From an uncultured bacterium (GTDB taxonomy: Bacteria > Verrucomicrobiota > Kiritimatiellia > RFP12 > UBA1067), in NCBI GenBank assembly GCA_902779075.1, contig CACZAK010000007.1, positions 7,572-71,571 of the forward strand: 64,000 nucleotides of DNA, read 5' to 3'. The position numbers were made by a program, and so were the translations under genes. This document shows, piece after piece, positions 1-8,443 of the stretch; the first letter of the stretch is position 1; every line of letters starts with the position of its first letter. The notes beneath the pieces are model-generated. The model did not search any database, was not told the DNA's origin, and saw nothing but the letters and a program-made list of their open reading frames with translations.

Positions 1-353
1 GCCCGCATTGACTCCCGCTCCTTCTCCCGTCGCGCCGCATCCTCCGCCCGGGCCTTGTCGCGCGCGGCCTGTTCCTCCCGCGCCTGCTCGGCGCGCAGTC
101 GCTCCTCTTCCATGTTCTGCCTGTGCCGCATGTGCATGTACCAGCAGACGCCGCCGATGAGCACGACCACGCCGACAATGCGCATGACGTCTGTCACCAG
201 CGCGGCGCGGGCGGCCTGCTGCCGATTCCGCACCACGGCGGCCGAGCGCGCGGCGATGACCGCCGCAGGGTCTGAGCCCGCGTCGACAGACTGTGCTTGC
301 TGCGTCTGCGGGGGCTGACGAAGCCGACGGTTCTGGGAGGGATCGTAGTTCAT
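1..353 (-). CDS. Small single-pass membrane protein with charged coiled coil (3' end outside window)
   Basis: The reading frame starts with an ATG at 353 and runs off the left edge, giving at least 117 residues. The start codon overlaps the stop of the preceding gene as ATGA, so translation is probably coupled. The N-terminal ~50 residues are Gln/Arg/Ala-rich. One hydrophobic segment follows at about residues 55-70 (IVGVVVLIGGVCWYM). After it comes a highly charged Glu/Arg/Ala-rich stretch that would form a coiled coil. I do not recognise a family. It is the last visible member of the Fe-S protein operon, and the anchor-plus-coiled-coil design would suit a scaffold or accessory role, which is inference only. 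Confidence 0.75.
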   Translation of the reverse strand, partial: MNYDPSQNRRLRQPPQTQQAQSVDAGSDPAAVIAARSAAVVRNRQQAARAALVTDVMRIVGVVVLIGGVCWYMHMRHRQNMEEERLRAEQAREEQAARDKARAEDAARREKERESMR

Positions 354-1438
354 TTTGCCATCAGTGTCTTGATGCGGGCACGGATTGCCTTGACCATATT
401 CGCGGGATCGTCAAGGTCCTTGACGGAGTCCTCCAGCGGGCAAAGGCCGTCGTGCGCGCGGTTGAGAATCTGCGGAACCACCTGCTCTGCGGTGGCGGGG
501 ATGCCCTTTTCGCCAAGGAAAGCCTTCGCCGTCTCGCTCATGAGGAGCCCATGCACGCGCGCGGCGCCTCCGTAAATGGCGATTGCCGCCGCCGCGCGGC
601 CCACCACCTTGTCCACCACCCATGCGCCCTTCATCACGTCGGGACGGTTGTCGTGCAGGCCCAGAAGCGGCTTGACGCCCGGGCCGTTTGGCTCTACGGC
701 CACGATCACGCCGTCCTTCACGAGCACGGCCCCAGCGCGGCCCGCGCGGATGAGGTTGGAAGCCTCCGCAAGCACGTCCGCGTCGGACATCGGCCGCACC
801 TCGCGGTGCTGCACGAGCCCCTCCACGGTCATGGCCGGCATGGGGCGCGCGGGGCAGAGGTGCTCGCAGGCGCCGCAGCCGATGCAGAGCGTCTTGTCAA
901 CAACAGGAATTTTCGGGGAATTGGGGGTCTTTTCGTCCATCGGCACGCGCACAATGGCCCGCACCGGACAATGCGCCTCGCACGCCGAGCAGTTCACGCC
1001 CTCCTGCGCGGCGATGCAGCGGTCCTGGTGCCAGGTGGCCTGCCCCACGTGGATCGTCCGCTTCTCGGTTGGCGTAATGCGGCGGATTGCGCCGGCCGGA
1101 CACACCTCGCCGCACTTCACGCACTCCGGCCGGCAGTAGCCGTGCTCAAATCCCATTTCCGGCTGGAAAGCGCGACGCGGATCCTTCGAGGGACGCAGCA
1201 CGTTGTTCGGGCACACTTGCACGCAGAGCTGGCAACCCACGCAGCGCGTGGAGAAGTTGCGGTGGCCAGTGGCACCGGGCGGCACGATGCACGTCTCTCG
1301 CTCAGCGACTCCGGGCGGCGTGACGTCGGCGATGCCGCCGTCCGTCAGCTTGTCGTCCGCAACTTCATTGAGCGCGGCGCCGAATACCGCGCCCGAGCCA
1401 GCTACGGCGAGAAATCCACGACGGGTTACCGTTTCCAT
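350..1438 (-). CDS. Tat-exported NapG/MauM-type ferredoxin fused to a DUF1893-like domain
   Basis: The 362-residue protein begins with a twin-arginine leader (TRRGFLAVAGSGAVFGAA), so export in a folded state is likely. Residues ~65-210 carry four cysteine clusters: CVGCQLCVQVCP, a CxxxCxxC-type set (CRPECVKCGEVCP), CSACEAHCP and CIGCGACEHLCP. This is the pattern of NapG/MauM polyferredoxins. The C-terminal ~150 residues (from about VQHREVRPMSDADV to the end) resemble DUF1893, a cytidine-deaminase-like fold of unknown function, including an LVKDGVIVAVEPNG strand pair and a GGAARVHGLLMSE segment. I chose the ATG at 1438 because the Tat motif follows it directly. It overlaps the upstream NapH-like gene by 13 nt. 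The likely role is an electron carrier paired with that membrane protein. Confidence 0.85.
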   Translation of the reverse strand: METVTRRGFLAVAGSGAVFGAALNEVADDKLTDGGIADVTPPGVAERETCIVPPGATGHRNFSTRCVGCQLCVQVCPNNVLRPSKDPRRAFQPEMGFEHGYCRPECVKCGEVCPAGAIRRITPTEKRTIHVGQATWHQDRCIAAQEGVNCSACEAHCPVRAIVRVPMDEKTPNSPKIPVVDKTLCIGCGACEHLCPARPMPAMTVEGLVQHREVRPMSDADVLAEASNLIRAGRAGAVLVKDGVIVAVEPNGPGVKPLLGLHDNRPDVMKGAWVVDKVVGRAAAAIAIYGGAARVHGLLMSETAKAFLGEKGIPATAEQVVPQILNRAHDGLCPLEDSVKDLDDPANMVKAIRARIKTLMAK

Positions 1439-2283
1439 TTGATGGCTCCCTTCGGACAGACGGCGGAGCAGTCGAAGCAGCTCACGCACTTGGTGTGGTC
1501 GATCGCCTTCGCGTCGATGTGGATGCAGTGCGAGCGGCAGATCCGCTCGCAGGCGCGGCAGCTGACGCATGAATCCGCGACGATGTTCGGGCGGAACCAT
1601 GCGAACTTCGCCAACGCGCCGAGGATGGTCCCCACGGGGCACACCGTGTTGCACCACGAGCGCCCGCGCCATGCGGCAAGGGCGGCGATGAACGCCACCA
1701 AGCCCGCCGCAACCAGTATGAATCCGGACGCGGGCACGACGACCTCCACGACGCGCGTGAAGCTCCCCTCCGCGCCGTCAGCCCAAGCCGCCAGCGAGTC
1801 CGCATGGCGGCTCGCCTTGACGAGGGGCGCGAGGCAGAACGAGACGAAGCGCCCGTAGATGGCGTAGGGGTCTAGCCACGCGAAATGCAATCCGAGGAAC
1901 CCGCCGCCGGCGAACGCGAAAAGGAATCCGAGGCGCGTCCAGCCCTGTATGGCGGAGCGCACTGGTCCACCGGGCTTCGCCTTGAATTTGCGGTCTCGCC
2001 AGCGTCCGAACGTGACGAGGCGCACGAGGTCCTGTAGGACGCCGAGCGGACACAGCACGGAGCAGTAGACGCGCCCGACGAGCAGCGTGATTACGAGCAG
2101 GATCGCGAGCGCAAGGGCCGAACCGGCGAGGACGGCCGGCATGAACTGGACGCCGCGCAGCCACGGGAACCACCCGGCGACGGTGCCGGTGAAGTCGAGG
2201 AACGTGGCGGTGAGCGCGAGAAGCGCGAGCATGCCCAGCGTGAGGCGCAGGGCTGACAGAAAACGGAAGACGTTTTTACGCAC
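1426..2283 (-). CDS. NapH/RnfE-like membrane Fe-S protein
   Basis: A 285-residue polytopic protein. Hydrophobic segments lie at about residues 12-35, 48-72, 118-135 and 178-200. Cysteine motifs CSVLCPLGVLQD and CNTVCPVGTILG match the paired CxxxCP motifs of NapH/NosR-type membrane proteins. Two 4Fe-4S clusters sit at the C-terminus (CVSCRACERIC and CVSCFDCSAVCPKGAI). The start is a GTG at 2283, overlapping the stop of the aldo/keto reductase by 8 nt. Proteins of this type pass electrons between quinol and periplasmic ferredoxins, so the Tat-exported ferredoxin encoded next is the natural partner. No nitrate reductase is present, so the terminal acceptor is unknown. Confidence 0.88.
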   Translation of the reverse strand: MRKNVFRFLSALRLTLGMLALLALTATFLDFTGTVAGWFPWLRGVQFMPAVLAGSALALAILLVITLLVGRVYCSVLCPLGVLQDLVRLVTFGRWRDRKFKAKPGGPVRSAIQGWTRLGFLFAFAGGGFLGLHFAWLDPYAIYGRFVSFCLAPLVKASRHADSLAAWADGAEGSFTRVVEVVVPASGFILVAAGLVAFIAALAAWRGRSWCNTVCPVGTILGALAKFAWFRPNIVADSCVSCRACERICRSHCIHIDAKAIDHTKCVSCFDCSAVCPKGAIKWKR

Positions 2284-3616
2284 GGCCGTTCCTCCTGAGT
2301 TTTTCCACGAATCGGTCCACCTTGCGGATCATCGCGGGGATGTCGATGCCCTGCGGACAGTGCGGCGAGCACCTTCCGCACCCCGTGCAGCGTTCTGCAC
2401 GGCGGAGCTTGGGAAACGCGCGCTCGTAGTCGATCAGGAACCGACGGCGATTCTCGGCGTAGGCGGGGTCGGAAGGATCGTCGGGCAGGCGGTCCTGGAC
2501 GAGCGCATCACCCCAAAAGCCGAACAGACCGGGGATGTCGATTCCGTAGGGACAGGGCATGCAGTAGTCACACGCCGTACAGGGAATGGTGTCGTCTGTA
2601 AGGAACACGCGCGCGGCGTGCTCAAGAGTGTCGAACTCGTTGCGCGACAGGGGGCGGAGCGGGGAGTATGTCTTGACGTTCTCCTGGATGTGCTCTAGGT
2701 ACGTCATGCCGCTCAGGACGGTGAGGACGCGCGGGAACGACCCCGCGAAGCGGAACGCCCACTGGGCGGGCGTTGCCGCGGGGTCGAGCGGCACAAGCCG
2801 ATGCATCACGCGCTCGTTCACCCGCGCGAGGCGTCCGCCTAGCAGCGGCTCCATGATCACGGCGGGGATCGCGCGCTCGTCGAGGAGCTTGTAGAGCGTC
2901 TCGGCGTTGACGTTGCGCGGGTTGACCTCCTTCGCGTGGTGCCAGTCCACCCAGTTGAGCTGAATCTGCACGAAATCCCAGTGGACCTTCTCGTGCATCG
3001 CGAGGGCGTGGCGGAACACCGCCTCGTCGCCGTGGAACGAGAACCCCAGGTTGCGGATGCGCCCGGCCTCGCGTTCCTTGAGCAGGAAGTCGAGCATGCC
3101 GTTGTCGATGAAGCGGCCGTTAAACACCTTCATCGAGTCCTTGCCTCCGCCGCCGATCGAATGGAGCAGGTAGAAGTCGATGTGGTCGGTGTGCAGGAGG
3201 CGCAGGGACGTCTCGTACATTTCCCTGGACGCCTCATGCGACCACGTCTTGGGGTTGAAATTGGAGAGCTTCGTTGCGACGAACCACTTTTCGCGGGGGT
3301 GCTTCGCGAGCGCGTCGCCGAGCACCTTCTCGCTCTCGCCCCGGCAGTAGGCCGGCGACGTGTCGAAGTAGTTAACGCCGTGTTCGATGCAGTAGTCGAT
3401 CTGGCGCTGCACCAGGGGCAGGTCGATGAGGGCGTTGGAGCCGCCGCGGAAGGTGTTGGCGTGGCTGCCGTCCACCGTGGGGTAGCGCATCGCGCCGTAG
3501 CCGAGCAGGCTCACCTGCTCGCCGTGCCCGCCCGTGCGCGTAGTCATTTTCGGGACGGGCCCGGCCGCGGGGGGCGGAGGGTTCGCGAGCGCGGCGAAAA
3601 AGGAACGTCTGTTCAT
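2276..3616 (-). CDS. Aldo/keto reductase with C-terminal 4Fe-4S domain, Tat-like leader
   Basis: The 446-residue protein starts at the ATG that overlaps the previous stop (ATGA, 3613-3616). It opens with MNRRSFFAAL, a twin-arginine-like leader that appears weakened by a short Pro-rich stretch. Residues ~30-330 form an aldo/keto reductase barrel: GYGAMRYP at the first strand, NYFDTSPAY with the catalytic Asp and Tyr, and ATKLS. Two cysteine sets near residues 346-356 (CTACDYCMPCPYGIDI) and 410-420 (CTGCGRCSPHCPQGIDI) bind 4Fe-4S clusters. This architecture is common in anaerobes. Location between an O-antigen-ligase-like gene and NapH/NapG-type proteins suggests it feeds or drains that electron chain. 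Substrate unknown. Confidence 0.87.
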   Translation of the reverse strand: MNRRSFFAALANPPPPAAGPVPKMTTRTGGHGEQVSLLGYGAMRYPTVDGSHANTFRGGSNALIDLPLVQRQIDYCIEHGVNYFDTSPAYCRGESEKVLGDALAKHPREKWFVATKLSNFNPKTWSHEASREMYETSLRLLHTDHIDFYLLHSIGGGGKDSMKVFNGRFIDNGMLDFLLKEREAGRIRNLGFSFHGDEAVFRHALAMHEKVHWDFVQIQLNWVDWHHAKEVNPRNVNAETLYKLLDERAIPAVIMEPLLGGRLARVNERVMHRLVPLDPAATPAQWAFRFAGSFPRVLTVLSGMTYLEHIQENVKTYSPLRPLSRNEFDTLEHAARVFLTDDTIPCTACDYCMPCPYGIDIPGLFGFWGDALVQDRLPDDPSDPAYAENRRRFLIDYERAFPKLRRAERCTGCGRCSPHCPQGIDIPAMIRKVDRFVEKLRRNGRA

Positions 3617-5238
3617 CTGTGATTCTCCAGTTGGCGGGGCATGTATCCGTCGGCGCAGGCGAGCGACACCAAGAAGAGTCCGAGCATTGCGCCCGAGCGC
3701 AGGGGGGCGTCGGCAACGGCGTGGAACGTCACTGCGAAACTGCCCGCCAGAATCCAGAAAGCACCGGGCGGGAAGCAGTATACGGCGCGTGGGCTGGACG
3801 GGGCGTTCTCTGACGCGAGGAAGCGCGCCGACCGGTAGAGGCGGCCCCAGTCGCGGAAGAGCGGCACGATGAGGCATAAGTATATGCCCACTAGGCAGAA
3901 CAGGCCCACGATGCCGTGCTCCACCAGGAACTGCAGATAGTCGTTGTGGACGTTCGCCGCGCCAGCGGACAATGGCGTCTTCAGTTCTTCAGGGTACATC
4001 AGGTTGAGGCTCAGGTGCCGGTAACCCCATCCGCCACAGCCGAACAAGGGGTACTTCTTTACAAGCTCCATTGCCACGCGCGAATGGTACTCTGTCTTGC
4101 CCGTAACGCGGTCAAGCATGCCCAAGGTGGTTATGGTGCCCAGCTCGCCCATCACGCTGCGGGACGAACCGGACGTGACGGCAAGTCCCTTGCGGTCAGG
4201 CGAGAACACCACGCCGATTACGAGCAGGACCACTGCGCCGAGGAAGTTGATCGCGGCGCGTTTCAACTGACGAGCCCGGTCCACGCGCGCCAGCAACATG
4301 CGTAGGATGTAGTAGACGAACGCCAGAAAGGCGAGGAATAGCGACATCGAAATCGCCGCGCGGCAGTACGTGAACAACACCGCGAGGAAGTTGAGCACCG
4401 TGGGCACCAGCGCGTAGTGCGCTCGAATGAAGCGCAGCAGCATCCGCTGGCGGGTGACCTCCAGCTTTTCGGGACGCGGTTCCGCATCCACCTCCTGCGC
4501 GTGCGTCATCCACACGCCCAGCGATAGCGCGAAGGACAGCATGAAGAAGCTTCCCGCCATGTTCGGATAGCCGAATGTCGCGAAGAAGTCCGGGTCGGGC
4601 CTGGCGTATGACGTGCCGGTGGCGGCACGGACCGCGTTCACCAGGGCGTCGAACTCCGCCTGGTCCCACATCATGACGAACTTCGCGCCCGTCGCCCGCT
4701 CCACGAACCCGAACACCGCAAGCGCGGCGGAGTTCCACACTAGCATCTCCACGAGCATCCGTTTCCCATGGCGCAGGAGCGCGTGCTTGGCGGCCAGCAT
4801 CGCCGTGAGGGCGGGCAGGAACCACATCAGCACCTCGAAGTGATGCTGGATGTTGACGCAAAACGGGGCGAACGGAATTGGCGGGTCGGGCGCTTTCTCC
4901 GCCAATGAATCCGGCAACGACATGATCGTGGCATAGTCGCACGTGGGGCACAGCCCCTTGTTCAGGAACGGGATGCCTAGCACGATCAACAGGAACACCA
5001 GCACGAGGAAGAACGCGGGGTCGTGTCCAATGCGCCGCCAGCAACGTTGCCGTGCCTGCACGGCGTCTTCGCCCCAGTGCCGCTGCGGGAAGCATATCAA
5101 CGTCTCGAAGACGAGCGTAAGAAGCCAGGGGATCGTGGGCACCAGCATGTCGCCATGCGTGCCGCCGCGTATCCAGGCCAGTGCGGCCAGCGTCGGAAAG
5201 ATTAGCAGAACCGGTATTGAGCGAAAGAATGCGTCCAT
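3613..5238 (-). CDS. O-antigen ligase/polymerase family membrane protein (Wzy_C type)
   Basis: A 541-residue protein with roughly ten hydrophobic segments. Its large periplasmic loop contains GCGGWGYRHLSLN followed by NVHNDYLQFLVEHG at about residue 430, the His-containing motif typical of WaaL/Wzy_C proteins. A second loop holds FGYPNMAGSFF, also typical. Such enzymes ligate or polymerise polysaccharide on lipid carriers at the outer face of the inner membrane. No other glycan genes are adjacent, so the substrate cannot be named. The ATG at 5238 has an AGAGGAA Shine-Dalgarno about 10 nt upstream. It lies 25 nt after sahH and is coupled to the next gene through an ATGA overlap. Confidence 0.82.
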   Translation of the reverse strand: MDAFFRSIPVLLIFPTLAALAWIRGGTHGDMLVPTIPWLLTLVFETLICFPQRHWGEDAVQARQRCWRRIGHDPAFFLVLVFLLIVLGIPFLNKGLCPTCDYATIMSLPDSLAEKAPDPPIPFAPFCVNIQHHFEVLMWFLPALTAMLAAKHALLRHGKRMLVEMLVWNSAALAVFGFVERATGAKFVMMWDQAEFDALVNAVRAATGTSYARPDPDFFATFGYPNMAGSFFMLSFALSLGVWMTHAQEVDAEPRPEKLEVTRQRMLLRFIRAHYALVPTVLNFLAVLFTYCRAAISMSLFLAFLAFVYYILRMLLARVDRARQLKRAAINFLGAVVLLVIGVVFSPDRKGLAVTSGSSRSVMGELGTITTLGMLDRVTGKTEYHSRVAMELVKKYPLFGCGGWGYRHLSLNLMYPEELKTPLSAGAANVHNDYLQFLVEHGIVGLFCLVGIYLCLIVPLFRDWGRLYRSARFLASENAPSSPRAVYCFPPGAFWILAGSFAVTFHAVADAPLRSGAMLGLFLVSLACADGYMPRQLENHR

Positions 5239-5263
5239 TGCTTCGGATTCCTCTCGGGGCGTT

Positions 5264-6537
5264 TCAGTAGCGGTAGTAGTCGGGCTTGTAGGGCCCCTTC
5301 ACGTCCACGCCGATGTAGGCGGCCTGGCGCTTAGTGAGCTTCGTGAGCTTCGCGCCGCATGCGGCAAGGTGCAGACGCGCGACCTCCTCGTCCAGCTCCT
5401 TGGGGAGACGCTCCACGTGCGGCTTCGCCGTAGCGCGCTCGCGCCACAGCTTTATCTGGGCGAGGCACTGGTTCGTGAAGCTGTTGGACATCACGAACGC
5501 GGGATGGCCCGTCGCGCAGCCAAGGTTCACGAGCCTCCCCTCCGCGAGCAGGTAGATCGAGTGGCCGTCTGGATACGTGAACATGTCAACCTGCGGCTTG
5601 ATCGTGGTGCGCTTCACGCCCGGCCAGGACATCAGCCTCGCCACCTGGATCTCGTCGTCGAAATGGCCGATGTTGCACACGATCGTCTGGTCGCGCATCT
5701 TCGCCATGTGCTCGGCGGTGATCACGTCGAGGTTGCCCGTACACGTCACGAACAGGTTCGCCCAGCCGAGGGCGTCCTCCACAGTCCCCACCTGGAACCC
5801 GGCCATGCACGCCTGCAAGGCGCAGATTGGATCGGCCTCTGAGACGCGCACGCGGCAGTGGTTCTCGCGCAGGCTCTCCGCGCAGCCCTTCCCCACGTCG
5901 CCGTAGCCGCACACGAACGCGTTCTTTCCCGCGAGCATCACGTCCATCGCGCGCTTGATTCCGTCCACAAGCGACTCGCGGCAGCCGTAGATGTTGTCGA
6001 ACTTGCTCTTCGTGACGCTGTCGTTCACGTTCACCGCCGGGAAAAGGAGCTTGCCGTCCTTCTCAAGCTGGTAGAGACGGTGTACGCCGGTCGTCGTCTC
6101 CTCCGAGACGCCCTTCACGCGCTCCGCCGCCTCGCTGAACCAATGCGGCTTCTTCTTCAACGTCGCGGCGATCATGGCGAAAAGCGCCTTCTGCTCGGTG
6201 CTCTCGGGCTTCGCGATCACGGACGGATCGCCCTCCGCCGCCGTGCCGAGATGCAGGAGCAGCGTAGCGTCGCCGCCGTCGTCCACGATGAGGTCGGGGC
6301 CCTTGCCGTCCGGCCACGTCATCGCCTCCTTCGTGCACCACCAGTACTCCTCTAGCGTCTCGCCCTTCCATGCGAACACCGGCACGCCCGCCTTCGCGAT
6401 CGCGGCGGCCGCCGCGTCGTTCGTGGAGAAGATGTTGCAGCTCGCCCAGCGCACGTCCGCGCCAAGCTCCCGCAGCGTCTCGATGAGAATCGGCGACCTA
6501 GGTCGGCCAACTTGATGTCTTTTACTTTATAGTGCAT
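5264..6537 (-). pseudogene. ahcY: Adenosylhomocysteinase with an internal N-terminal deletion and frameshift
   Basis: The main frame (6454 to 5264) matches S-adenosylhomocysteine hydrolase from [11 protein letters not shown] to the C-terminal KPDYYRY, with [10 protein letters not shown], the NAD-binding GYGDVGKG and intact [12 protein letters not shown]. The expected N-terminus ([15 protein letters not shown]) is also present, starting at 6537, but in another frame. Between them, around position 6500 (cctaggtcggcc), about 43 residues are missing relative to bacterial SahH, and the frame shifts. The missing segment includes the conserved HMTIQT stretch with the active-site His and Thr. A product started downstream would lack these. 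This is either a real deletion or an assembly error. The intact remainder looks under normal constraint, so an assembly error is plausible. Confidence 0.75.
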
Positions 6538-6547
6538 AGGTCTCGGT

Positions 6548-6575
6548 ATTATATCACAAATTCCCGCGCCGTGAA
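6548..6575 (-). promoter_or_regulatory. Promoter of the sahH gene
   Basis: On the minus strand a perfect TATAAT (6553-6548) with TG one base upstream (TGATATAAT) follows a TTCACG (6575-6570) after 16 nt. The -10 lies about 10 nt before the ATG at 6537, so the transcript would have almost no leader, and no Shine-Dalgarno is visible. It overlaps the 3' end of trmO. Confidence 0.6.
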
Positions 6576-7334
6576 TACCCGATGGAGAGATTTGTCGGAA
6601 TATGGGTCGTCTGCGGACGCAAGTTCTTCCGCCGTATACCCGCTGCGCAGGCCCGTGAGCGTCACCACACGCCGCGCATCGTCCGCCGTGAAATCAACGC
6701 GGAACATCCGCAGCGAGAGCGTGCCCGCGCCCTTCCCCGTGCGCGCAACGCGCTTGCGCGACGCGTCGAACGGGGCGCGGGAGAGCTGCAGGCACGCCGT
6801 GCGCGCGAGGTCGGGGCCGCCCGCCTCCCGCACGAACGCCGCCGCCGCGTCGAACGCCGGCGATGTCTCCACGCGCCACGGCTCCTCCGCTCCGCGCTCG
6901 AGCCATCCCGCCCGCGCATCTGGGAAGGCGTCCGCCGCCGGCACGTACGGTTTCACGTCGAGAATCGGCGTGCCGTCGAGGAGGTCCGCCTCCTCCACGT
7001 CGAGTATGCGTCCGCGCACGCCCACGAGCCGCACGCAGGAAAGTCCGATCGGATTGGGACGGTACGGCGCGCGCGAGGCAAAGGTACCTACGCGGTCGAG
7101 CCCCGGCACGGGCACCGGCGGGCGCGTGGTCGGGCGCCACGCGCCCGCGTTGCGGTCGAACACGAAGACGAGCCAGATGCGCTCGAACCCCTCCAGACCC
7201 CGCAGCGCCGTCTCGAAGTTCCGCCCCTGTGCAAGCTCCACACGCCCCGCGCCGCCCGCGAACACGCCCTGCCGCGGCACTTCGTACTTGTACGCCGCGC
7301 CGCCCCTGAACACGCCAATGGGGTCGAAAGTCAT
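6549..7334 (-). CDS. trmO: tRNA (adenine37-N6)-methyltransferase, TsaA/TrmO family
   Basis: The 261-residue protein begins MTFDPIGVFRGG. An ATG at 7334 was chosen because GGAGG lies 5 nt upstream. Residues ~1-145 form the TsaA beta-barrel: FERIWLVFVFDRN, TFASRAPYRPNPIGLSCVRLV (read as the conserved RxPxRPNPIGLS core) and DLLDGTPILDVKPYVP. The family uses S-adenosylmethionine to methylate N6 of t6A37 in ANN-decoding tRNAs. The C-terminal ~100 residues match the less conserved TrmO extension ending in a YSDKSLHRVF segment. It sits between a tRNA-Met gene, itself an ANN-type context reader, and sahH, which recycles the by-product of SAM-dependent methylation. Confidence 0.9.
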   Translation of the reverse strand: MTFDPIGVFRGGAAYKYEVPRQGVFAGGAGRVELAQGRNFETALRGLEGFERIWLVFVFDRNAGAWRPTTRPPVPVPGLDRVGTFASRAPYRPNPIGLSCVRLVGVRGRILDVEEADLLDGTPILDVKPYVPAADAFPDARAGWLERGAEEPWRVETSPAFDAAAAFVREAGGPDLARTACLQLSRAPFDASRKRVARTGKGAGTLSLRMFRVDFTADDARRVVTLTGLRSGYTAEELASADDPYSDKSLHRVFTAREFVI

Positions 7335-7345
7335 GCTTCCCTCCG

Positions 7346-7376
7346 GGTAAAACAAAAGCCACCGCACACGCGGTGG
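7346..7376 (-). terminator. Rho-independent terminator after tRNA-Met
   Basis: The inverted repeat ccaccgc/gcggtgg (7359-7365 and 7370-7376) with a 4-nt loop is followed on the minus strand by a T-rich tail (CTTTTGTTTT). On the plus strand the hairpin is followed by four T, so it could work weakly in both directions. It ends the tRNA transcript just before the trmO start. Confidence 0.8.
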
Positions 7377-7383
7377 TTTTGAA

Positions 7384-7458
7384 TGGTGGCGAGAGGGGGA
7401 CTCGAACCCTCAACCAGCAGATTATGATTCTGTCGCTCTACCATTGAGCTATCTCGCC
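7384..7458 (-). tRNA. tRNA-Met (anticodon CAU), CCA encoded
   Basis: Read on the minus strand, the gene folds into a cloverleaf. A perfect 7-bp acceptor stem (GGCGAGA/TCTCGCC) and the D arm GCTC-AATGGTA-GAGC are present. The anticodon loop is ATCATAA with CAT at 34-36, and the T loop is TTCGAGT. Discriminator A and the CCA tail are encoded. The 1-72 pair is G-C, so it is not the initiator. CAU could also be tRNA-Ile2 if lysidine-modified, but the loop context resembles elongator tRNA-Met. Minor mismatches (27-43 and 50-64) are visible. Confidence 0.88.
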
Positions 7459-7470
7459 GAACGGGTGAAA

Positions 7471-7499
7471 AGTATATCAAACCCCTTTCGCGCCGTCAA
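7471..7499 (-). promoter_or_regulatory. Sigma-70-type promoter of tRNA-Met
   Basis: TTGACG (7499-7494) and TATACT (7476-7471) are separated by exactly 17 nt, with TG one base before the -10. The predicted transcript start is a few bases upstream of the mature tRNA 5' end at 7458. Confidence 0.8.
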
Positions 7500-7545
7500 T
7501 CCCCAATTTAACCCGAATGTATGGCATTCATCCTTGCACATTACA

Positions 7546-8424
7546 CTATTCGGGCCTTGCCAGTAAACGGGCCAAGCCGCTTACCTTGTACGGACGTTCC
7601 TTCGGATTATCTGACAGCATCCAAGGAAGGACCTTGTCCCAACGGTACTTGCGATCGCGAAGCACGTCCGCAGCATACGTCCCCGGTTCATGCCAAAGCC
7701 CCGTCAGCAACCTGAAAAACACCACTCCAAGCGAATAGACGTCCGAATTGCGCGTAGCGGGCTCGCCGCGCGCGACCTCAGGGGCCATGTAGCCGGCGCT
7801 TCCCTTCACGGCTTCAGCCATGGCCGAACCACTTTTGGCGAAGGTCACAACTGTGCGAGGAATCTGCAGTTCCTCCGAAAGCTCCTCGTTGATTACCTTC
7901 GAGAGGCCGAAGTCCGACAGCATCACATGCTTGTCCGGGCGCAGCAGCACATTGCCGGCCTTGATGTCCCGGTGGATGATTTTCATCGAATGGACGTAGT
8001 CTAGCGCGGCGGCAAGGTCCTCAAACCACATCTTGACGAAGTTTTCGCTAAGACCGTCTACATCGACGTCGTCCAGCGTGTGCGGAAGCCCGTCCTTGTA
8101 CACGACCTCGTCCATCACGAAGTACGGCAGCTTGGTCGCGTCGTCAATCCCGGAGTCGTACACCTTGACGATGTTCGGCGCGTCGAGCGTAGCAAGTATC
8201 CTAGCCTCGGCGATGAACTTCTTCTTGAGAAGCGAAAGGTCGCCCTGGTGCGGCGAGAACGCCTTGAGCGCCAGCTTGTTGCCGCTGCGCACGTCCTCCA
8301 CCTCATAGACGGTCCCCGCTGAACCGCTCCCAAGGCTCCGGAGGACCTTGTACGCCCCGCCGATCACCTGACCGGACGAAAGCTCGTTATCCACAAGCAT
8401 CTTGCACATTGTCAAACGACTCAT
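7546..8424 (-). CDS. Soluble Ser/Thr protein kinase
   Basis: A 292-residue Hanks-type kinase. The glycine loop LGSGSAGTVYEVE (~31-43), the catalytic Lys in LALKAF (K54), HRDIKAGN (D153), DFGLS (D171) and the APE-like MAPEVARGEP are all present, so it should be active. There is no membrane segment and almost nothing outside the kinase fold. An AAAGGAG lies 9 nt before the ATG at 8424; later Met codons at residues 6 and 9 are alternatives. It follows the Fic gene by 19 nt and, with the large kinase upstream, forms an apparent three-gene signalling operon. Its paralogue in the operon shares the KLPYFVMD and YRWxxV segments, suggesting duplication. Confidence 0.88.
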   Translation of the reverse strand: MSRLTMCKMLVDNELSSGQVIGGAYKVLRSLGSGSAGTVYEVEDVRSGNKLALKAFSPHQGDLSLLKKKFIAEARILATLDAPNIVKVYDSGIDDATKLPYFVMDEVVYKDGLPHTLDDVDVDGLSENFVKMWFEDLAAALDYVHSMKIIHRDIKAGNVLLRPDKHVMLSDFGLSKVINEELSEELQIPRTVVTFAKSGSAMAEAVKGSAGYMAPEVARGEPATRNSDVYSLGVVFFRLLTGLWHEPGTYAADVLRDRKYRWDKVLPWMLSDNPKERPYKVSGLARLLARPE

Positions 8425-8443
8425 AACGACTTGCTCCTTTTCA

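Noticed and set aside
293..1858. Long plus-strand open frame over the Fe-S genes
   Set aside because: Antisense of two clear cysteine-cluster genes in high-GC DNA; the composition is not protein-like.
6352..6537. Short separate protein beginning [15 protein letters not shown]
   Set aside because: This is the true SahH N-terminus reading out of frame after the deletion, not an independent gene.
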